Source: JAEZFI01 sp044508215
GTDB taxonomy: Bacteria; Actinomycetota; Acidimicrobiia; Acidimicrobiales; Microtrichaceae
Direction of reading: 5' to 3'
NCBI GenBank assembly: GCA_044508215.1
Contig: JBIQID010000096.1
Coordinates: 1 to 12,513 of the forward strand
DNA length: 12,513 nucleotides
Below are positions 12,471-12,513 of the stretch, in pieces. Each line of letters opens with the position of its first letter. The stretch's first letter is position 1. The position numbers and the translations under genes are program-made. Under the pieces are notes generated by a model, which ran no database searches, was not told where the DNA came from, and saw only the letters and a list, made by a program, of their open reading frames with translations.

Positions 12471-12513
12471 CGATCTGGGCAACCCCCGCGCCCACAACCG
12501 GACAACTCCATCC

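Noticed and set aside
12429..12513. Short minus-strand reading frame entering from the right edge
   Set aside because: Only about 28 codons are visible, with no recognisable motif; it cannot be separated from chance in GC-rich DNA.

Overview
The window is very GC-rich. Ten of its twelve genes appear to start with GTG, and several promoters look leaderless (a TANNNT -10 box 7-8 nt before the start codon). The gene content (a long-form RmlA, an RSDEW-type polytopic membrane protein, a rhodanese/E1 MoeZ without zinc cysteines) points to a high-GC actinobacterium, possibly of the Acidimicrobiia. That taxonomic call is inference from style and families; there is no rRNA in the window.

Positions 1-8863 are a cell-surface polysaccharide locus organised around a 52-bp divergent promoter region (5264-5315). 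Leftward (minus strand) run a large two-domain glycosyltransferase (GT2 fused to GT4), the nucleotidyltransferase RmlA, an RmlC-like sugar epimerase, and the N-terminal 288 residues of a multi-pass membrane protein that leaves the window. Rightward (plus strand) run four tightly packed genes: a left-handed beta-helix N-acetyltransferase with a zinc-ribbon-like tail, a DegT/DnrJ/EryC1/StrS aminotransferase, a Gfo/Idh/MocA NDP-sugar dehydrogenase, and a membrane-anchored GT2. The dehydrogenase, aminotransferase and acetyltransferase form the classic set for converting a UDP-GlcNAc-type sugar into a 3-amino and then 3-acetamido sugar (WbpB/WbpE/WbpD or GnnA/GnnB logic). The final GT2 resembles polyprenyl-phosphate sugar transferases. 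The left arm would supply dTDP-deoxyhexose steps (RmlB and RmlD are absent here) and assembly.

Positions 8876-8975 are exactly 100 Ns, a conventional scaffold gap, so the true distance and even the adjacency of the two halves are uncertain. An 11-bp inverted repeat sits flush against the right edge of the gap.

Positions 8976-12513 look like ordinary chromosomal genes. On the minus strand are moeZ (N-terminal rhodanese plus E1-like adenylyltransferase) and a Sir2-family deacylase with a SIRT6/7-like signature. On the plus strand are a conserved-looking hypothetical protein with a 36-bp tandem repeat in its N-terminus, followed by a 14-bp perfect hairpin, and then a small DUF1801-type protein. 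The last ~120 bases hold a small hairpin, an imperfect palindrome and a short direct repeat, with no convincing gene.
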